Source: Paenibacillus psychroresistens
GTDB lineage: Bacteria; Bacillota; Bacilli; Paenibacillales; NBRC-103111
Reading direction: 5' to 3'
NCBI RefSeq assembly: GCF_009728935.1
Contig: NZ_CP034235.1
Span: forward strand, 590,501-654,500
Length of the DNA stretch: 64,000 bases
In this document: positions 42,423 to 51,006 of the stretch, piece by piece
How positions within the stretch are numbered: the first letter of the stretch is position 1
Layout of the letters: every line of letters starts with the position of its first letter
Made by a program: the position numbers and the translations under genes
Notes under the pieces: generated by a model
The model's database searches: none
What the model was told of the DNA's origin: nothing
The model's input: only the letters and a program-made list of their open reading frames with translations

Positions 42423-44267
42423 TTAAATAGAAGCTGAACTAAAAGCATCCAGCTTAAAATCATATTTATGCATAATCATCTCAATGAAAGATTCCACGAA
42501 AATAGCGTCAAATTGAAATCCCGCACAGCGCCTCATTTCATGAATAGCTTCATCAAATGATTTTGTTTTCTGATACGGCCTTTCTGTCGTCATGGCATCA
42601 AAGGAATCGATCACGCATAGCAAGCGCGCTAGCTTCGGGATTTCTTCCCCTATAAGTCCATAAGGATAACCTTTTCCATCCATTCGTTCATGATGAAGTT
42701 CAACCAGAGGAATTAATTCTTTATATTTATCAATCGTTGAGACAATATCTTTGCCCCATTCAACATGCCTTTTCACGGTTTCCCATTCTTCTGCGGAAAG
42801 CTTGCCTGTTTTCTTGAGGATATGCTTCGGAACCTCGAGCTTACCAATATCATGGAATAGTGCGCCAAGAATCAAGATCTTTTTCTCGGAGTCGTTTAAA
42901 GCAACATAATCGCAAATATCCATAGCATATGAAAACACGCGCTTACTGTGCTGAAAGGTATAGACATCCTTGGATAAGAAGATTTTAAGCTGTTGCTCGA
43001 TCTCATGAATGTCCTGCTCAATGTCAATTGTTTTCTGAAACAGGGACTGTTCATTATAGATATGTACTAAATTTTTTCCTTGGGCTTTAGCATAATACAT
43101 CGCTTGGTCAGCTTTATCCAAAAGCTGTGATTTATTATAGATGCCTTTTGCGTATTCAATAATCCCTGCTGAGAACGACAAGCAACCATGTGAGAATAAC
43201 TCCGTGCCTTCATAGTAGGAGTCATTAATTTTCTTGCGCAGCCCGTTTATAAAAGAAAACGCCACTCGTTCCGACGTATTGGGCATTAATATCGTAAATT
43301 CATCTCCTCCATATCTAGCAACTGTATAATTAGCAGATTTACATTCTTTTAGCAGTAAAGCACCGAAAAACCCAAGCAGCTGATCTCCTTTAAAATGGCC
43401 AAGGGTATCGTTATATTTTTTAAAATTATCGACATCAAGAATTGCCAGACTAAATGAGGTTGCTGATGCCTTCGCTTGAATTAGCTCTTTTTCGAGAATA
43501 TCTTCAAAATATCCATGATTATACAAACCAGTTCGTTGATCGCGGATCGATTTTTCTGAAACCTCTTGGTATAGCTCGAATAATTTTTTGAACGAGACAG
43601 ATAGAAGCACGGAAATACATACGAATAAAAATAAGCTGAAATAAAGATTTGTTTTAAACATAATACTCAAAACAAGCGATAAAAGTAGTGTGCTGATATA
43701 GGCTGTTATCGTTTCCTTGAAAAAACCTCGTAAGACATCTAAAAAATTACCTTTAATTTTTATCAAATAAAAAAATCCCACAAGCAGCACATTAACCAAA
43801 AAATAAATGGCTAAGGATATAATATAGGGGAAAAGCTGCTTTGTTTCTATAGGGCCAACTTCTCCGCCTGTTTGAATAAAGGTAATATATGCAGCGACGA
43901 GCATCAAACTATAGCTAGAAAAATTAGCAGCATGCTTCCACAAATTCACTTTGCGTTGATACAGTGTAAAAACTATTGCACTGATTAAGAGTACATTCAG
44001 AGAGAATTGAATGCCAAATGTAAAAATTACAGCCATATAAAGGGCGGAATCCATAGAAAGCGAATTCCCTTCAGGAGGCATTGGAATTGTAATTTGATTA
44101 AGGATGATTACTGTTAAAGCTAATGCATATATTAATACCCAATCGGAAGGTGACGTCGGAAACCAATGAAGATTCAGGATGAAGATGAGAGTACCCACTA
44201 TACATAGGCTTGTTAAATATAAATTTGCAGGTACTGAAAGGCTCCGCTTAAGTTTAGTTAAATTCAT
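42423..44267 (-). CDS. Membrane GGDEF diguanylate cyclase / HD-GYP phosphodiesterase
   Basis: About 614 residues. The N-terminal 220 residues hold about seven membrane helices. The GGDEF domain (about 240-395) has the intact active motif RYGGDEF and IRDQRTGLYNHGYFE. The C-terminal HD-GYP domain (about 430-600) has HDIGKLE and the HHERMDGKGYP motif. One protein may therefore both make and break c-di-GMP. I start at ATG 44267, because an in-frame ATG at 44327 lies within a hairpin-plus-T-run terminator structure. Downstream (3') of a 32-residue membrane peptide and a DUF5317-like membrane protein on the same strand. Confidence 0.9.
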   Translation of the reverse strand: MNLTKLKRSLSVPANLYLTSLCIVGTLIFILNLHWFPTSPSDWVLIYALALTVIILNQITIPMPPEGNSLSMDSALYMAVIFTFGIQFSLNVLLISAIVFTLYQRKVNLWKHAANFSSYSLMLVAAYITFIQTGGEVGPIETKQLFPYIISLAIYFLVNVLLVGFFYLIKIKGNFLDVLRGFFKETITAYISTLLLSLVLSIMFKTNLYFSLFLFVCISVLLSVSFKKLFELYQEVSEKSIRDQRTGLYNHGYFEDILEKELIQAKASATSFSLAILDVDNFKKYNDTLGHFKGDQLLGFFGALLLKECKSANYTVARYGGDEFTILMPNTSERVAFSFINGLRKKINDSYYEGTELFSHGCLSFSAGIIEYAKGIYNKSQLLDKADQAMYYAKAQGKNLVHIYNEQSLFQKTIDIEQDIHEIEQQLKIFLSKDVYTFQHSKRVFSYAMDICDYVALNDSEKKILILGALFHDIGKLEVPKHILKKTGKLSAEEWETVKRHVEWGKDIVSTIDKYKELIPLVELHHERMDGKGYPYGLIGEEIPKLARLLCVIDSFDAMTTERPYQKTKSFDEAIHEMRRCAGFQFDAIFVESFIEMIMHKYDFKLDAFSSASI

Positions 44268-44294
44268 CCGTTCTCGACCTTTCGTTACAAGAGT

Positions 44295-44325
44295 AAAAAA
44301 AGGAAGAAGTGTATACACTCCTTCC
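44295..44325 (-). terminator. Terminator/attenuator in the leader of the GGDEF/HD-GYP gene
   Basis: On the minus strand the 24-base near-palindrome from 44325 to 44302 (GGAAG-G-AGTGTA / TACACT-T-CTTCC) is followed by seven T. It lies between the small peptide gene and the ATG at 44267, so it could attenuate transcription into the signalling gene. Confidence 0.7.
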
Positions 44326-44361
44326 ATTATCTAGCTTTATTATAGCATAAAATAATTTAAT

Positions 44362-44460
44362 TTAAATCCATTTAAACCCTGATGTAAGAGATACAATCAC
44401 AGAAGCAACGATAACTACATTAAACAAAATAGCTTTCAGCTTAAATCCGCTTATTTTCAT
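44362..44460 (-). CDS. 32-residue hydrophobic membrane peptide
   Basis: A 32-codon ORF with a perfect AAAGGAGGTGA ribosome site 6 bases before its ATG (44460). It has a basic N-terminus (MKISGFKLK), a single hydrophobic helix (AILFNVVIVASVIVSL) and the C-terminus TSGFKWI. It lies 32 bases after the DUF5317-like gene and before the GGDEF/HD-GYP gene on the same strand. It could be a signal peptide precursor or a small regulatory membrane protein. The ORF and ribosome site are seen; the role is unknown. Confidence 0.72.
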   Translation of the reverse strand: MKISGFKLKAILFNVVIVASVIVSLTSGFKWI

Positions 44461-44492
44461 ATTATTCACCTCCTTTAAAAGATAGTTATAGA

Positions 44493-45074
44493 TTAGACGG
44501 CTTCTTCTAGCAAGGAAGTTTCAGCTTGAGCTTTTTTTCGTGAGAGCATGAGCTGTAATACAAAGACGAAGCCCCCAATGTTCATTATCACATCGCCAAC
44601 ACTAATGACTTTATCCCTTGGATATGGATTAGATAAGGGAATAATATCACCTAGAAAGCCAAGCCAGGTAGCATCGTTTAATAATTGATGCTTAGCATAA
44701 ACACCGCTTTGCAGAGCTTCCAAATAAGAAGGATCAAGCACAGAAGACGCTTCCAAAGAAACCGGCATTCTCCCGCCATTTAGAGCCATTACTAAAAAGT
44801 TCAGAAACACACCGACCAAGATATAATAGAATCCAGGCTGCTGTCGATTGATCCATAGAAAATATAACCCAATTACATAAACTCCTAAAAAGAAATAGTC
44901 ACTTACTGAAGCTACCCAAGCCGATTTACTTTGAAAAATAAAAATAAGGATTTGCAGAATGAGCAATATGGGGAAGATCCACCCACCGCGCAAGCGAAGC
45001 TCGGCAAAGCCGTTAAAATTACCTTTACGAAATAACCCTGTGATAATCGCAATTAGAATTCCGTCATAAAACAT
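44493..45074 (-). CDS. DUF5317-family membrane protein
   Basis: A 193-residue integral membrane protein with five to six hydrophobic segments, an FRKGNFNGFAELRLRGGWIFP motif near the N-terminus and the characteristic FLVMALNGGRMPVS motif in the middle. This fits DUF5317 as I recall it; such proteins are often encoded with HD or GGDEF signalling proteins. Here it heads a three-gene group with the 32-residue peptide and the GGDEF/HD-GYP protein. Function unknown, perhaps a sensor or partner for the cyclase/phosphodiesterase. Confidence 0.82.
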   Translation of the reverse strand: MFYDGILIAIITGLFRKGNFNGFAELRLRGGWIFPILLILQILIFIFQSKSAWVASVSDYFFLGVYVIGLYFLWINRQQPGFYYILVGVFLNFLVMALNGGRMPVSLEASSVLDPSYLEALQSGVYAKHQLLNDATWLGFLGDIIPLSNPYPRDKVISVGDVIMNIGGFVFVLQLMLSRKKAQAETSLLEEAV

Positions 45075-45203
45075 CGGTAGCGCCCCAATATGGAAGATTT
45101 TATACTAGTAATTCTATATAAGGATATGAAATCCTTTAAAGCAGGAAAAAATTAGTAGGCAAGCGAATTATTATAGTAATAGTTGAATGAAGGAGGCATT
45201 GAA

Positions 45204-46148
45204 TTGTCTAAAGATGCCGAGCTGGTTAATGCTGCATTAAACGGGGATGTTCATGCTTTTACAGATTTGGTTGGTAGATATTCAAATGCTATTTGCGCGG
45301 TGGCCTACGGGGTGCTAGGCGATTTTCATGTGGCACAGGATGTGGCTCAGGAAGCGTTTGTTAAAGGCTATTTTAAATTGCAGACCTTGAAGAATCCAGA
45401 AACGTTCGGAAGCTGGCTTTACGCCATTGCCTATCGCTTGAGCTTAGATTGGTTAAGAAAGCTGCAAAAGGAACAACGAGCGATCGCAGGCGCTGGAGAA
45501 GAAGCAACCTTGCACAGGGATTCTTTTGAAGAGACGATTGAAAAAAGAGAAATACAGGTGGAGGTTTGGAAAGCTCTTGCAAAGCTGGATGAGCGTAACC
45601 GAATTATTGTAACGATGTTTCATCTCAATGAATTTACAATGGAGAGCATCGGGACTTTTCTTAATATGACCGTAGCTGCAGTAGATAGTAGGCTTCGCAG
45701 AGCCCGTAAAGTAATAAAAGAGGAGCTGCTGGTTGCTCATTTTGCTGAAATGTTTAAGCTTAATACTAATCAATCGATGGTAACCCAAGTAACTCAAAGA
45801 ATTGTTAAACAAATGGGGCATTTCTATATTTCGGTAGCCCATAAAGCGAGCTCGACAGCTTGGTTTGTTGAACATTTCGGCTTATCCGAGGATGGGAGTG
45901 GAGATTTGCTGCTGCCCTCCGGACAAACCTTATATCTCATCCAAACTAATTCTGCTGGACTTAAGTTAATCACCGACAAATCTTACCCAGTACTAAGCTT
46001 TGCTGTTGATAATAGCCAGTATGTTTATGATTTTCTGAGAATACAGGGCATTCGCCTAGAGGTCCATGCAGAAGAATTTCTTAATAGTATGCACTTTTTC
46101 TTCTATGATCTGGACAATAACAAGTTTGGGATTCATCAAGCCAATTAA
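45204..46148 (+). CDS. ECF sigma factor fused to glyoxalase/VOC-like domain
   Basis: A 314-residue protein. Residues about 1-85 are sigma-70 region 2 (QDVAQEAFVKGYFKLQTLKNPETFGSWLYAIAYR), and about 110-170 are region 4 (FTMESIGTFLNMTVAAVDSRLRRARK). Residues about 200-314 resemble a VOC/glyoxalase module (MGHFYISVAHKASSTAWFVEHFGL ... FFFYDLDNNKFGIHQ). No anti-sigma gene follows; the C-terminal domain may sense a ligand and control the sigma part. The TTG at 45204 has AAGGAGG 8 bases upstream. A VOC protein follows downstream. Confidence 0.87.
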   Translation: MSKDAELVNAALNGDVHAFTDLVGRYSNAICAVAYGVLGDFHVAQDVAQEAFVKGYFKLQTLKNPETFGSWLYAIAYRLSLDWLRKLQKEQRAIAGAGEEATLHRDSFEETIEKREIQVEVWKALAKLDERNRIIVTMFHLNEFTMESIGTFLNMTVAAVDSRLRRARKVIKEELLVAHFAEMFKLNTNQSMVTQVTQRIVKQMGHFYISVAHKASSTAWFVEHFGLSEDGSGDLLLPSGQTLYLIQTNSAGLKLITDKSYPVLSFAVDNSQYVYDFLRIQGIRLEVHAEEFLNSMHFFFYDLDNNKFGIHQAN

Positions 46149-46223
46149 TTTTTTTAACAGTGTGACGGATTATCATAGATTCGTTCGTCTATATATTGAA
46201 ACTAAAATTGGAGGCTGATAAGT

Positions 46224-46661
46224 ATGAATGAAGAAGCGCTGAGACAAGAAATAATCCCCAACAAAGTGGGGACCCCGCTATTAAAAAGAGTGTCACACAG
46301 CTATCTGCCAGTTAGCGATCTAAAACGGGCTTCAGAATGGTATGTGCAATATCTAGGGTTGAAAAAGGAGAATCCCGGTGGATCTATACTAATCCTCGGT
46401 AATGGGCAATGGTTGTTCCTCTTGGAATCGAAAACCAAGCAAAATGCGAATTTTGTTACCGATCATTGGAATGGGAATGATTATGAAATGTTCTCACTCA
46501 CCTTTGAAACGGAAGACATTATTAATCTGCATGCCTCTCTTCGCCAAAGCGGAACATACGTTGAATCCATCGAAGACCAGGGTAGCTGCGGGCTGCAATT
46601 TAAGTTTAAAGATCCCGATGGCAATAAATTTAATGTCTGGCAGGATCCTCTGAGGAGCTAA
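46224..46661 (+). CDS. VOC-family (glyoxalase-like) protein
   Basis: A 145-residue single VOC domain (HSYLPVSDLKRASEWYVQYLGL ... KFKDPDGNKFNVWQDP), typical of glyoxalase/bleomycin-resistance-type proteins that bind a metal at His and Glu residues. The ribosome site is GGAGGCTG. It follows the sigma factor whose C-terminal domain has the same fold and ends in the same DLDNNKFGI / DPDGNKFNV pattern. They may be functionally linked. Ligand unknown. Confidence 0.88.
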   Translation: MNEEALRQEIIPNKVGTPLLKRVSHSYLPVSDLKRASEWYVQYLGLKKENPGGSILILGNGQWLFLLESKTKQNANFVTDHWNGNDYEMFSLTFETEDIINLHASLRQSGTYVESIEDQGSCGLQFKFKDPDGNKFNVWQDPLRS

Positions 46662-46758
46662 GTTTTTAGTAAGAACCAAGCCTCCTAAGTGCCTAATTTT
46701 ACTAGCTTACTTTGAAAAGGGTAGAATAGTAGCATGGAAGCTGAAGGAGGCTAAATGG

Positions 46759-47742
46759 ATGTATTTTCAGGCATTAATAATAGATAAAGTCGAAAACGAG
46801 GTTCTTGTTCAAAGTAGAACGCTGCAATGGAATGATTTACCCGAAGGTGAGCTTCTAATAAAAGTGGCCTATTCCAGTATGAATTATAAAGATGCTTTGG
46901 CTTGTTCAGCGAATGGAAATATTGTTAAAAGCTATCCGTTTGTACCTGGCGTTGATCTAGCTGGGATTATTGTTGCCAGTGGAGATGATCGTTTTAAAGA
47001 AGGCGATGAGGTCATTGTTACAGGCTATGGCCTTGGTGTGACTCATTATGGCGGGTTTAGTGAGTATGCTCGGCTTCCTGCGGAATGGGCGTTAAAGCTG
47101 CCGAAAAACCTGACGTTAAAAGAAGCTATGATTATCGGAACTGCAGGCTTTACAGCAGCCCTGTCTGTTTATGAATTAGTGGAAAATGGAGTAGGCACAG
47201 CGGATGGTCCCACTCTGGTTACTGGAGCAACAGGTGGAGTAGGCAGTATGTCAGTGGCAATTCTTGCTAAGCTAGGGTACGAGGTGGTTGCCAGCTCTGG
47301 AAAACCTGAAATGATCGAACATCTGCTGCAGCTTGGTGCTTCTCGGGTGATTATGAGGTCAGAGCTGATTAAAGATCCGATAAGGGCCTTGGATAAACAG
47401 CTTTGGGCGGGAGCAATCGATTGTGTCGGAGGGCAGGCTTTAGCTTCACTTTTGCCAAGTATTCAATACGGAGGCACCGTTGCGATTAGCGGGATGACTG
47501 GAGGGGCTGATTTAAGTACTTCGGTTTTTCCGTTTATTCTACGTGGCATTCGGCTTATTGGAATTGATTCTGTACAGGTTAAGATGAGCAAACGTGAGAA
47601 AGTATGGGAAAAGCTTGCTAGCGATTTTAAACCACTACTATTCGAAAATATGGCAGAGGAAATTACCTTAGGCCAAGTAATGGACTATGTGCCTGTTATT
47701 CTTGCAGGCAAGTCACGAGGCAGGATTGTGGTTAAGCTCTAG
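46759..47742 (+). CDS. YhdH/AcuI-type quinone oxidoreductase (acryloyl-CoA reductase family)
   Basis: A 327-residue zinc-free medium-chain dehydrogenase/reductase of the YhdH/AcuI family, an NADPH-dependent enoyl reductase. It contains SSMNYKDALA, the PFVPGVDLAGIIVASGD block, GYGLGVTHYGGFSEYARLP, and the cofactor motif LVTGATGGVGSMSVAIL. Related proteins reduce acryloyl-CoA. The ribosome site is AAGGAGG. Its stop codon abuts the stop codon of the convergent AraC gene with no gap. Confidence 0.93.
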   Translation: MYFQALIIDKVENEVLVQSRTLQWNDLPEGELLIKVAYSSMNYKDALACSANGNIVKSYPFVPGVDLAGIIVASGDDRFKEGDEVIVTGYGLGVTHYGGFSEYARLPAEWALKLPKNLTLKEAMIIGTAGFTAALSVYELVENGVGTADGPTLVTGATGGVGSMSVAILAKLGYEVVASSGKPEMIEHLLQLGASRVIMRSELIKDPIRALDKQLWAGAIDCVGGQALASLLPSIQYGGTVAISGMTGGADLSTSVFPFILRGIRLIGIDSVQVKMSKREKVWEKLASDFKPLLFENMAEEITLGQVMDYVPVILAGKSRGRIVVKL

Positions 47743-48624
47743 TTAATGAAAAATAATTCGATCAAAGGGAGGAGTTTCTTTGGCTCTACGGAATTGTCCA
47801 GGCGACATACCGACCCATTTGCGAAACACCTTGATGAAATAGTTGCCACTGGAGAAGCCTACCTTCTCAGCAATCTCCTCAATCGGCAGCGTAGATTTAC
47901 GCAAAAGCTGAACGGCTTTCTCCATCCGTATGTGCGTCATATATTGGTGAGGAGTAAGTTTGGTATGCTGTTGAAACAAACGAATAAAATAATAAGAGGA
48001 TAATCCGACATGCCCTGCTACTTCTGAAATGGATGTATTATGGGCATAGTTAGCGTTCATAAATGCAATTGCTTGCTGAATTTCCTCAGGCAAATCATTC
48101 GTGTTTCCTGTATATTGTCCTCCGCGATACAGCTCCATCAACAGCTGAAATGCCAATCCTGCAGCTTGATAGGAATCCGAAACTTCATTCAAATAGGCTT
48201 TGCGAAACATTAGCTTCAGTGTTTGGACAACCTGTGAATCCAATTCAAATCTATGTATATTCCCTATTTGTTGAATCAACCAATGCCACGCTTTACGTGC
48301 TTCCTCGCCTGTCAAAGTCGCAAATATAAACTCCCAATTAGAGCTGGTCGAAGGTAAATAATAATAATGGTCACTAGGAATTTTTACTAGGAAGGCTTGT
48401 CCCTCTCGCAGTAAGGTAGTTTCTGTCCCTATTCGGATAGCTCCTTCTCCCTTTAAGGTATATTGCAGTAAATAATGCTCCGTCTCTCCACGCAGCAAAC
48501 CATTCCAACGGTATTGCATGGAATCTATATTCTCCCAGCCGATGGCTGCGAGCTGCACAGGTGCGTCATATGGAACATGCGGGTAGCGAAAGCCAAGATT
48601 AGCATATTGAAGGTCATTTAACAT
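47743..48624 (-). CDS. AraC-family regulator
   Basis: A 293-residue regulator with an N-terminal cupin-like sugar-sensing domain (LLQYTLKGEGAIRIG, GQAFLVKIPSDHYYYLPS) and a C-terminal double helix-turn-helix (ISEVAGHVGLSSYYFIRLFQQH ... FIKVFRKWVGMSPGQFRR). It is divergent from the alpha-galactosidase gene at 48770 with a short shared promoter region and is its probable activator. Confidence 0.93.
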   Translation of the reverse strand: MLNDLQYANLGFRYPHVPYDAPVQLAAIGWENIDSMQYRWNGLLRGETEHYLLQYTLKGEGAIRIGTETTLLREGQAFLVKIPSDHYYYLPSTSSNWEFIFATLTGEEARKAWHWLIQQIGNIHRFELDSQVVQTLKLMFRKAYLNEVSDSYQAAGLAFQLLMELYRGGQYTGNTNDLPEEIQQAIAFMNANYAHNTSISEVAGHVGLSSYYFIRLFQQHTKLTPHQYMTHIRMEKAVQLLRKSTLPIEEIAEKVGFSSGNYFIKVFRKWVGMSPGQFRRAKETPPFDRIIFH

Positions 48625-48662
48625 AGCGCAATATATTACCCCTTTTTCGCAGTTATTTATTC

Positions 48663-48690
48663 TTGAAAAATAATAAGGTTAGGATATCAT
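48663..48690 (+). promoter_or_regulatory. Candidate promoter of the alpha-galactosidase operon
   Basis: TTGAAA and TATCAT with a 16-base spacer, 80 bases before the ATG at 48770, in the divergent region shared with the AraC regulator. Confidence 0.45.
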
Positions 48691-48769
48691 AGATGTAGAT
48701 AGAATTAAAAGTTTTTAGTAGGATGACAGTAATTTACTATTGTGTGTGATGGATCAGGAGGGAAAACCT

Positions 48770-50971
48770 ATGCAATTGGAGCATCGACAAATGAAATTGC
48801 AATATGCCAACAATAAAGGAGAGTTAACGCCAGCTGCATTCTACGCAGGAGTGAGGAATGAGGATTTAGCTTCTTACCATCCAGGCTTTCAATTAGGAGT
48901 TGCTGGTTATCCATACGGCTATATGGAGGGTACGCTAACTGGTTATTCAGAGCTGCCAAGAGAAATGAAGCTGATCCGACATGAAGATACTGATCAGCAT
49001 ATTATTTTTGAATATCGGCATGAAGTGATTGGACTGACAGTATGCGTTGAGATGGAACGAATTCCGACAGCTTCCGTTCTAAGATCAGTCACAACTGTAC
49101 GCAACGAAAGCGATGCTCCTGTAGTGCTGACTCATCTTTCTTCTGCTTGTTTGCCGGGAATCGGCGGAGGAGGCATTCGCCCTTGGCATAATAAGCAGAA
49201 ACTCAAGCTGCATTATGCGCTGCAAACCTGGAATGGTGAAGGGCAATGGCGCAGCGGAGATTTAGAGCAGCTTGGACTTTATCCCACATCTTTGCATCAA
49301 ACGGGCTCATCGATTCATTTTAATTCAACAGGCAGCTGGAGCACGAGCCGCCATTTGCCGATGTTGGTCATAGAAGATTTAGAGACAAGCGAAGCTTGGT
49401 ATGTGCAGGTAGAGACTTCGAGTATTTGGCATTTGGAAATTGGGCATCATGGACCAACAAATGCGGGTGGTGTATATATTCAGGCAGATGGAGCTAGTGA
49501 ACGATTTGGTGGAGGATGGACGCAACAATTGCTGCCAGGAGAAAGCTTCATCTCTGTTCCTGTGGCGATAGGCTGCTGCAAGGGAGATTATCAGGATGCG
49601 ATTCGTGAGCTGACCGCATACAGGCGTAGTCGGCTTAAACCGGAAAATGCATGGGATGGGGAGTGTCCGCTAGTTTACAATGACTATATGAATACTTTGT
49701 GGGGAGATCCAACTATTGAGAAGCTGGTACCCTTGATCGATGCTGCCGCAGCGGCTGGCTCGGAAGCATTCTGCATCGATGCAGGATGGTTCGCGGGGCG
49801 TGGAGTTTCCTGGGGGTTGGGGCTAGGTGATTGGCAGCCAAGCCATGATCGTTTTGATGAGATGGGGCTTCAGGGAATTGCTTCATATATTCGGAGCAAG
49901 TCAATGATTCCAGGCATTTGGCTCGAGATGGAAGTATGCGGCAGCGATGCCGAGCTCGGCAAAAAACCGGATGATTGGTTTCTGATGCGTAATGGAGCTC
50001 GAGTCGGTGGTGGTGCCAGATGGTTTCTTGATTTTCGTAATTCCGCTGTCAGAGATTATATAATGGATATTATTAATCATTTGCATACGGACGGCTTTGG
50101 CTATATTAAAAACGATTATAATGCATGTGTAGGCATAGGTGTGGACAGTGTTGGCGGCTCCACGGCTTCAGGACTGCTGGAGCATACAAGGGCTTTTTAT
50201 CAATTTATCGATGAAGTAAAAGTTCGTTATCCTCGACTTATTCTCGAAAATTGTGCTTCAGGAGGGATGCGGCAGGATTATGGGATGTTGTCCCATTTTC
50301 ACCTGCAAAGCACCAGCGACCAAGAGTTTTATCACAAATACCCCTCTATTATTACAGGCTCATTAGCTGCCTTGCTTCCTGAACAAGCGGGTATTTGGGC
50401 GTATCCTTATCCACTGTCCTTTGAGGATAAGTTTGATAAGCAGAATCCAAATGTGATCCATGAAGATGACTATCACAATCAAATGGCCAATGGTGAACAA
50501 ACCATATTCAATATGGTAAATGGGTTGTGCGGTAATTTATACTTTTCAGGCAACCTTAACCTTGCAGATGAGCGCAACAAAGCGCTTATTCAAGAAGGAA
50601 TAGCACTGTATAAGCTGGAAAGAGCTCATATACGGAACTCTCATCCCATCTGGCCACTCGGATTTAATTCGTATGGTGAGGATGATTGCTGGGCTTGTGT
50701 CGGATTGGCTTCTCCAGCAGGCGACCGAATTTTATTGGCGGTTTGGCGGCTTGATAGTGCGGATGCGTTTCAAGAGCTTCCGTTGGGTCGTTATTTTGCA
50801 GGGAAGCAAGCGTCTGTACGACAGCTATATCCGGTCGATGATTCACAAACAAAATCGTTTTATAACGCTGTGAAGGGTGAATTGACTGTCCATTTCCCTA
50901 AACGTTATCAAGCGCGTTATTATGAAGTGACAGAGACAGTTGGAGTACCTGAGGTAGAGATTCAAAAATAA
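48770..50971 (+). CDS. Alpha-galactosidase, GH36
   Basis: A 733-residue cytoplasmic glycoside hydrolase family 36 enzyme that removes terminal alpha-galactose from oligosaccharides such as melibiose or raffinose. The nucleophile Asp449 lies in YIKNDYNACVG; the acid/base Asp503 lies in ENCASGGMRQDYGML. The N-terminal beta-sandwich and C-terminal beta domain are present by length. The ATG at 48770 follows AGGAGGG; a GTG at 48740 is upstream without a site. It is followed by an esterase gene broken by a frameshift. The divergent AraC gene is its likely regulator. Confidence 0.92.
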   Translation: MQLEHRQMKLQYANNKGELTPAAFYAGVRNEDLASYHPGFQLGVAGYPYGYMEGTLTGYSELPREMKLIRHEDTDQHIIFEYRHEVIGLTVCVEMERIPTASVLRSVTTVRNESDAPVVLTHLSSACLPGIGGGGIRPWHNKQKLKLHYALQTWNGEGQWRSGDLEQLGLYPTSLHQTGSSIHFNSTGSWSTSRHLPMLVIEDLETSEAWYVQVETSSIWHLEIGHHGPTNAGGVYIQADGASERFGGGWTQQLLPGESFISVPVAIGCCKGDYQDAIRELTAYRRSRLKPENAWDGECPLVYNDYMNTLWGDPTIEKLVPLIDAAAAAGSEAFCIDAGWFAGRGVSWGLGLGDWQPSHDRFDEMGLQGIASYIRSKSMIPGIWLEMEVCGSDAELGKKPDDWFLMRNGARVGGGARWFLDFRNSAVRDYIMDIINHLHTDGFGYIKNDYNACVGIGVDSVGGSTASGLLEHTRAFYQFIDEVKVRYPRLILENCASGGMRQDYGMLSHFHLQSTSDQEFYHKYPSIITGSLAALLPEQAGIWAYPYPLSFEDKFDKQNPNVIHEDDYHNQMANGEQTIFNMVNGLCGNLYFSGNLNLADERNKALIQEGIALYKLERAHIRNSHPIWPLGFNSYGEDDCWACVGLASPAGDRILLAVWRLDSADAFQELPLGRYFAGKQASVRQLYPVDDSQTKSFYNAVKGELTVHFPKRYQARYYEVTETVGVPEVEIQK

Positions 50972-51006
50972 CCTAGCAACAAGCACTTGAGCAGGAGGTT
51001 CATGTC

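Noticed and set aside
44268..44327. 20-codon N-terminal extension of the GGDEF/HD-GYP protein
   Set aside because: Its coding would consist of the hairpin and T run of a terminator; ATG 44267 gives a normal start before the first membrane helix.
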